This document shows positions 6,481 to 9,265 of a stretch of DNA of 9,265 nucleotides, piece after piece. Below the pieces are notes generated by a model. It saw nothing but the letters and a program-made list of their open reading frames with translations. It searched no databases and was not told the origin of the DNA. The DNA is taken from positions 1 through 9,265 of the forward strand of contig JAFAEL010000046.1 of NCBI GenBank assembly GCA_023423995.1. Direction: 5' to 3'. This DNA is from Pseudomonadota bacterium. GTDB taxonomy: Bacteria; Pseudomonadota; Alphaproteobacteria; Rhizobiales; Beijerinckiaceae. The position numbers and the translations under genes were made by a program. Position 1 is the first letter of the stretch. Every line of letters starts with the position of its first letter.

Positions 6481-6897
6481 ATGCTCCGCAAGCTCGTCCT
6501 GCCCTTCCTGGCCCTCTCGCTCCTGACCGGATGCGCGGTCGAGACCTTCACGTACACGATGGACCGCTATGGCGAGGTGAAGGGCGTGCGCGTTCGCCTC
6601 GGCTGCAACGATGCCTATGAGGTGTTCGACCGAAGGGAAGCGGCCAGCTTCGTCGTCGTCACCAACCCCGTGAACGAGGCCGTCGCTGGAAACTGCCCGG
6701 GCCTTGCGGGCCTGCCGAAGGCCGAACGCATGCGTCGCACGGCAGAGATCTATCTGGTCGAGACCACGTCCCGGCCGGAATGCCGCATCACGCGCGAAAC
6801 TCCCCTGACGGACTTCCACACCGAGTACGATTACCGGTGCTCCGACCCGCGGCAGGCGGCCCGGGCTTCACGCCGCGCTCCGGATCCTCTCCGCTAG
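6481..6897 (+). CDS. Small cysteine-rich predicted lipoprotein of unknown function
   Basis: A 138-residue protein that I do not recognise. The N-terminus is a short basic start (MLRK), a hydrophobic stretch and the lipobox LLTGC. Cleavage by signal peptidase II before Cys18 would give a lipid-anchored protein on the periplasmic side. The mature part has four further cysteines (42, 72, 101, 120), an even number that could form two disulfides in the periplasm. It also has a short basic, proline-containing tail. The ATG is 32 nt after the mfd stop on the same strand, and no strong Shine-Dalgarno is visible, so read-through from mfd is plausible. The gap contains a small GGCGG/CCGCC hairpin (6449-6464) without a T-run. 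The stop codon TAG forms part of a CTAG shared with the opposing gene. The same frame is open far back into mfd, but the lipoprotein signal fixes the start. Confidence 0.82.
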   Translation: MLRKLVLPFLALSLLTGCAVETFTYTMDRYGEVKGVRVRLGCNDAYEVFDRREAASFVVVTNPVNEAVAGNCPGLAGLPKAERMRRTAEIYLVETTSRPECRITRETPLTDFHTEYDYRCSDPRQAARASRRAPDPLR

Positions 6898-7127
6898 CAG
6901 CCCTGGCAGAGCGAGCGCGTGGCCCGGCGCATGCGGTCGTTCCAGCGCTTGTGCCGCTCCTCCTCCCGGCGACGGGCTTCCTGGTTGGCGATATCCGGGC
7001 CGGCCTGACGCTGCAGCGCGGACGGGTTCGCCTTCGCGCCCGGTCGCGCTATGGTCGCGTCCTGAGCGAGCGACGGCGATGCGTGCCCGGCGAGGCAAAG
7101 CGCAGCAGCCAGCATCCAGCGTCGCAT
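6894..7127 (-). CDS. 77-residue secreted protein of unknown function, CxxC-like C-terminus
   Basis: A small protein with a Sec-type signal peptide: MRRW, then a hydrophobic core, then SLA|QD with cleavage after Ala21. The mature part of about 56 residues has a Pro/Ala-rich linker followed by a strongly charged helical stretch rich in Arg and Glu (about 48-71). It ends in SLCQGC with Cys74 and Cys77 at the very end. The ATG is supported by an excellent Shine-Dalgarno (GGAGGAG, 6-nt spacing). The frame is open upstream to 7367, but that stretch lies over the ispA gene and shows no coding sense. The gene is convergent with the lipoprotein gene and divergent from ispA. I know no characterised family for it. 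The terminal cysteine pair could bind metal, take part in redox chemistry or form a disulfide in the periplasm. Confidence 0.72.
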   Translation of the reverse strand: MRRWMLAAALCLAGHASPSLAQDATIARPGAKANPSALQRQAGPDIANQEARRREEERHKRWNDRMRRATRSLCQGC

Positions 7128-7133
7128 CACGGT

Positions 7134-7140
7134 CTCCTCC
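7134..7140 (-). promoter_or_regulatory. Strong Shine-Dalgarno of the 77-residue secreted protein
   Basis: The minus strand reads GGAGGAG, then 6 nt, then ATG at 7127-7125. It selects this short frame over the longer open frame and is a main argument that the small gene is real. Confidence 0.7.
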
Positions 7141-7227
7141 GGCGCACCACCCGCCGTGCCAGAACGATGGAGCAGGTTGACCTCTCGCTGTCCATCCGCC
7201 AAGCGGTCTTCTTCAATCGTTCTAACG

Positions 7228-8169
7228 TTGACCGCCTTGACGCACGACACATTCCTTGCCCGGCTCGAGGGCACCGCGCGCGACATCGAGAGCCTTCTCG
7301 GTGCCCTTCTCTCGCCGGCTCCGCTGGACGGCGAGATCGCGCGTCCCGCTCTCCTGCTCGACGCCATGCGCTATGCCATGCTGGGCGGCGGGAAGCGGCT
7401 GAGGCCCCACCTCGTGGTCGAGGCTGCGCGCCTGTTCGGCAGCGAAGGCGTGGGCCCGCTGCGCGCGGGCGCAGCCGTGGAATGCATCCATGGCTACAGC
7501 CTCGTGCATGACGACCTGCCTGCCATGGACGACGACGCGCTCCGGCGTGGCAAGCCGACCGTTCACAAGGCCTATGACGAGGCGACGGCGATCCTCGCCG
7601 GCGACGCCCTCCAGACCCTCGCGTTCGACATTCTGGCCGACGAGGCCACCGATCCCGACCCCGCGATCCGCATTCAGCTCACCCAGGCGCTTGCGCGCTC
7701 GTCCGGCCTCGGCGGGATGGTCGGGGGCCAGATGCTCGATCTAGAAGCCGAGGGACGCTTCACCGCCGATGGCAAGCCGATTCCGGGAGACGAGACCTCC
7801 ACCTTGCGGTTGCAGGCGATGAAGACGGGGGCGATCCTCGCCTCATCGGTGCAGATGGGCGCGATCCTCGGCCGCGCGACCGAAGGTGAACGGCAGGCGC
7901 TTGCGGTTTATGGCCGCGCCCTGGGCCAGGCCTTCCAGATCGCGGACGATCTTCTCGATGCCGAGGGCGAGGCCGCGACGGTCGGAAAGGCGACCGGAAA
8001 GGACGCCGCGAAGGGCAAGTCGACACTTGTCTCGTTGCTCGGCGCAAGCAATGCCCGCCTCCGCCTCGCATCGCTGGTCGATGAAGCAGAGCGTGCTCTG
8101 TCCCCGTTCGGTGAGCAGGGCGATGTGCTGAGGCAGACGGCGAGATTTGTTGCAGAAAGGCGCAACTGA
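7228..8169 (+). CDS. ispA: Farnesyl diphosphate synthase-type polyprenyl synthetase
   Basis: A trans-prenyltransferase of about 313 residues that condenses IPP with DMAPP and geranyl diphosphate to make farnesyl diphosphate, possibly geranylgeranyl diphosphate. Using the TTG at 7228 as residue 1, motifs are LGGGKRLRP (52-60), the first Asp-rich motif DDLPAMD (95-101) with the two-residue insertion of bacterial FPP synthases, RRGKPTVH (106-113), [11 protein letters not shown] (166-176), the KTG (199-201), the second Asp-rich motif DDLLD (240-244), and [10 protein letters not shown] (263-272). The short motif spacing and Tyr90 five residues before the first Asp match E. coli IspA. The start is uncertain. 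No ATG is available before residue 47. Candidates are GTG 7156, TTG 7228 and TTG 7237, and none has a clear ribosome site. The family's N-terminus fits the TTGs best. dxs follows 64 nt downstream, which suggests co-expression of isoprenoid genes. Confidence 0.92.
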   Translation: MTALTHDTFLARLEGTARDIESLLGALLSPAPLDGEIARPALLLDAMRYAMLGGGKRLRPHLVVEAARLFGSEGVGPLRAGAAVECIHGYSLVHDDLPAMDDDALRRGKPTVHKAYDEATAILAGDALQTLAFDILADEATDPDPAIRIQLTQALARSSGLGGMVGGQMLDLEAEGRFTADGKPIPGDETSTLRLQAMKTGAILASSVQMGAILGRATEGERQALAVYGRALGQAFQIADDLLDAEGEAATVGKATGKDAAKGKSTLVSLLGASNARLRLASLVDEAERALSPFGEQGDVLRQTARFVAERRN

Positions 8170-8198
8170 AGGGTTTGCAGGTATCCTTAACACGGATT

Positions 8199-8223
8199 CC
8201 GGTTCTCTTTTTCGCAGAAACGG
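8199..8223 (+). repeat. Imperfect hairpin just upstream of dxs
   Basis: CCGGTTCT pairs with AGAAACGG across a 9-nt loop that contains five T. The stem is 8 bp with one G/A mismatch (8202/8220). It ends 10 nt before the dxs ATG and next to its weak ribosome site (AGGA at 8227-8230), so it could affect dxs translation. No T-run follows, so it is not a standard terminator. A -35-like TTAACA lies at 8187-8192 without a good -10. Confidence 0.4.
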
Positions 8224-8233
8224 TGCAGGACGT

Positions 8234-9265
8234 ATGGTAACCAGAACGACCATCGAGAGTCCGGCGTTGCCAGTATCCTCTTCCATTCTCGACAAAATCC
8301 CGACCCCGGAAGAGCTGAGGCGGCTCCCCGAGAGCGATCTCCGGGACGTCGCTGAGGCCGTACGGGTGGACATGATCGACTCCGTGTCCGTCACCGGCGG
8401 ACATCTCGGGGCCGGCTTGGGCGTGGTCGAGCTGACCGTCGCGCTCCACTACGTCTTCGACACGCCGCGCGACCGTCTGATCTGGGACGTCGGCCACCAG
8501 GCCTACCCGCACAAGATCATGACCGGCCGGCGCGATCGCATGCGCTCCCTGCGCCAGGGCGGAGGCCTCTCCGGCTTCACGAAGCGCGCCGAGAGCGAAT
8601 ACGACCCGTTCGGGGCGGCCCATTCCTCCACGTCGATCTCCGCCGGCCTCGGCATGGCCGTTGCGCGCGATCTCCAGGGCGGAAAGAACAACGTCATCGC
8701 CGTGATCGGCGACGGCGCGATGTCGGCCGGCATGGCCTATGAGGCGATGAACAATGCCGGCGCCGCCAATTCGCGCCTGATCGTCATCCTCAACGACAAC
8801 GACATGTCGATCGCGCCGCCGACCGGCGCCATGTCGGCCTACCTCGCGCGTCTCGTCTCGGGGAAGACCTATCGCTCGCTTCGCGAGATCGGGAAGCAGC
8901 TCGCCAACCATCTGCCGAAGTTCTTCCACGACAAGGCGCTGAAGGCCGAGGAATATGCCCGCGGCTTCTGGACGGGCGGGACGATGTTCGAGGAGCTCGG
9001 CTTCTATTATGTCGGACCGATCGACGGGCATAATCTCGACCATCTGCTGCCGGTGCTGCGCAATGTCCGCGATGCCGAAAGCGGGCCGATCCTGGTCCAT
9101 GTCGTGACGCAGAAGGGCAAGGGCTACGCGCCGGCCGAAGCGTCCGCCGACAAGTATCACGGCGTCGTGCCTTTCGACGTCGTGACCGGCACGCAGGCCA
9201 AGGCCAAGGCCAACGCGCCGGCCTACACCAAGGTCTTCGCCGAGAGCCTGATCAAGGAGGCGCGG
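8234..9265 (+). CDS. dxs: 1-deoxy-D-xylulose-5-phosphate synthase, N-terminal part (cut by window edge)
   Basis: The first 344 residues of an enzyme usually about 640 long. It is open to the last base of the window. DXS joins pyruvate and glyceraldehyde 3-phosphate with thiamine diphosphate, the first and often rate-limiting step of the MEP isoprenoid pathway. Visible signatures are [13 protein letters not shown] (51-63) with the active-site histidine, [13 protein letters not shown] (83-95), [20 protein letters not shown] (117-136), and the thiamine diphosphate/Mg motif starting GDGAMSAGM (159-167) and ending at LNDND (186-190). GPIDGHNL (261-268) and [11 protein letters not shown] (292-302) follow. 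The '[10 protein letters not shown]' form is typical of alphaproteobacterial DXS. The ATG has a short-spaced AGGA (3 nt), a weak ribosome site, and a hairpin sits just before it. Upstream ispA supplies the downstream step that consumes IPP and DMAPP. Confidence 0.97.
   Translation, partial: MVTRTTIESPALPVSSSILDKIPTPEELRRLPESDLRDVAEAVRVDMIDSVSVTGGHLGAGLGVVELTVALHYVFDTPRDRLIWDVGHQAYPHKIMTGRRDRMRSLRQGGGLSGFTKRAESEYDPFGAAHSSTSISAGLGMAVARDLQGGKNNVIAVIGDGAMSAGMAYEAMNNAGAANSRLIVILNDNDMSIAPPTGAMSAYLARLVSGKTYRSLREIGKQLANHLPKFFHDKALKAEEYARGFWTGGTMFEELGFYYVGPIDGHNLDHLLPVLRNVRDAESGPILVHVVTQKGKGYAPAEASADKYHGVVPFDVVTGTQAKAKANAPAYTKVFAESLIKEAR

Noticed and set aside
7177..7205. TTGACC as -35 of an ispA promoter
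   Set aside because: At 16-18 nt spacing no acceptable -10 hexamer is present, so I do not call a promoter.
7219..7233. Possible alphaproteobacterial LexA box (GTTC-N7-GTTC) upstream of ispA
   Set aside because: The second half reads GACC instead of GTTC (two mismatches), and there is no functional reason for SOS control of ispA.
7760..9160. 466-codon minus-strand open frame across ispA and dxs
   Set aside because: It covers two firmly identified plus-strand genes and has no domain features. It is a codon-bias shadow.

Overview
The window looks like chromosomal DNA of a high-G+C alphaproteobacterium, most likely of the Hyphomicrobiales (the Methylobacterium/Bosea/Microvirga type). The basis is the third-position G/C codon bias, the alphaproteobacterial style of the DXS and Mfd proteins, and the ispA-dxs pairing. 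The genus is an inference from remembered protein sequences, not a database match. I see no insertion sequence, prophage, CRISPR array, tRNA or rRNA.

Region 1 (1-2834, minus strand) is a tightly packed operon read right to left. It encodes an inositol-3-phosphate synthase, a histidine-phosphatase-family enzyme, a CgeB-like GT-B glycosyltransferase, and the first 17 codons of a sugar-nucleotide-type nucleotidyltransferase that runs off the left edge. Junctions are 4 nt, a 4-nt ATGA overlap, and 3 nt. Together they suggest a pathway that makes inositol phosphate, glycosylates it (or passes it to a nucleotide-activated carrier) and removes the phosphate. This is the most interesting system here. 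Its parts recall the early steps of actinobacterial mycothiol synthesis, but the product cannot be read from the sequence.

Region 2 (2835-3097) is a 263-bp divergent intergenic region with a perfect GC-rich hairpin. It must carry the control signals of the inositol operon, and of mfd on the other side.

Region 3 (3098-6897, plus strand) holds an Mfd-type transcription-repair coupling factor with all helicase motifs but a compact N-terminal part. A small predicted outer-membrane or periplasmic lipoprotein with four extra cysteines follows.

Region 4 (6894-7127, minus strand) is a 77-residue secreted protein. It converges on the lipoprotein gene and shares a palindromic CTAG in which both genes stop.

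Region 5 (7228-9265, plus strand) is an isoprenoid unit. An IspA-type farnesyl diphosphate synthase with a TTG start is followed after 64 nt by dxs, the first enzyme of the MEP pathway, cut by the right edge. Apart from region 2 and two gaps of 100 nt or less, the window is coding throughout.
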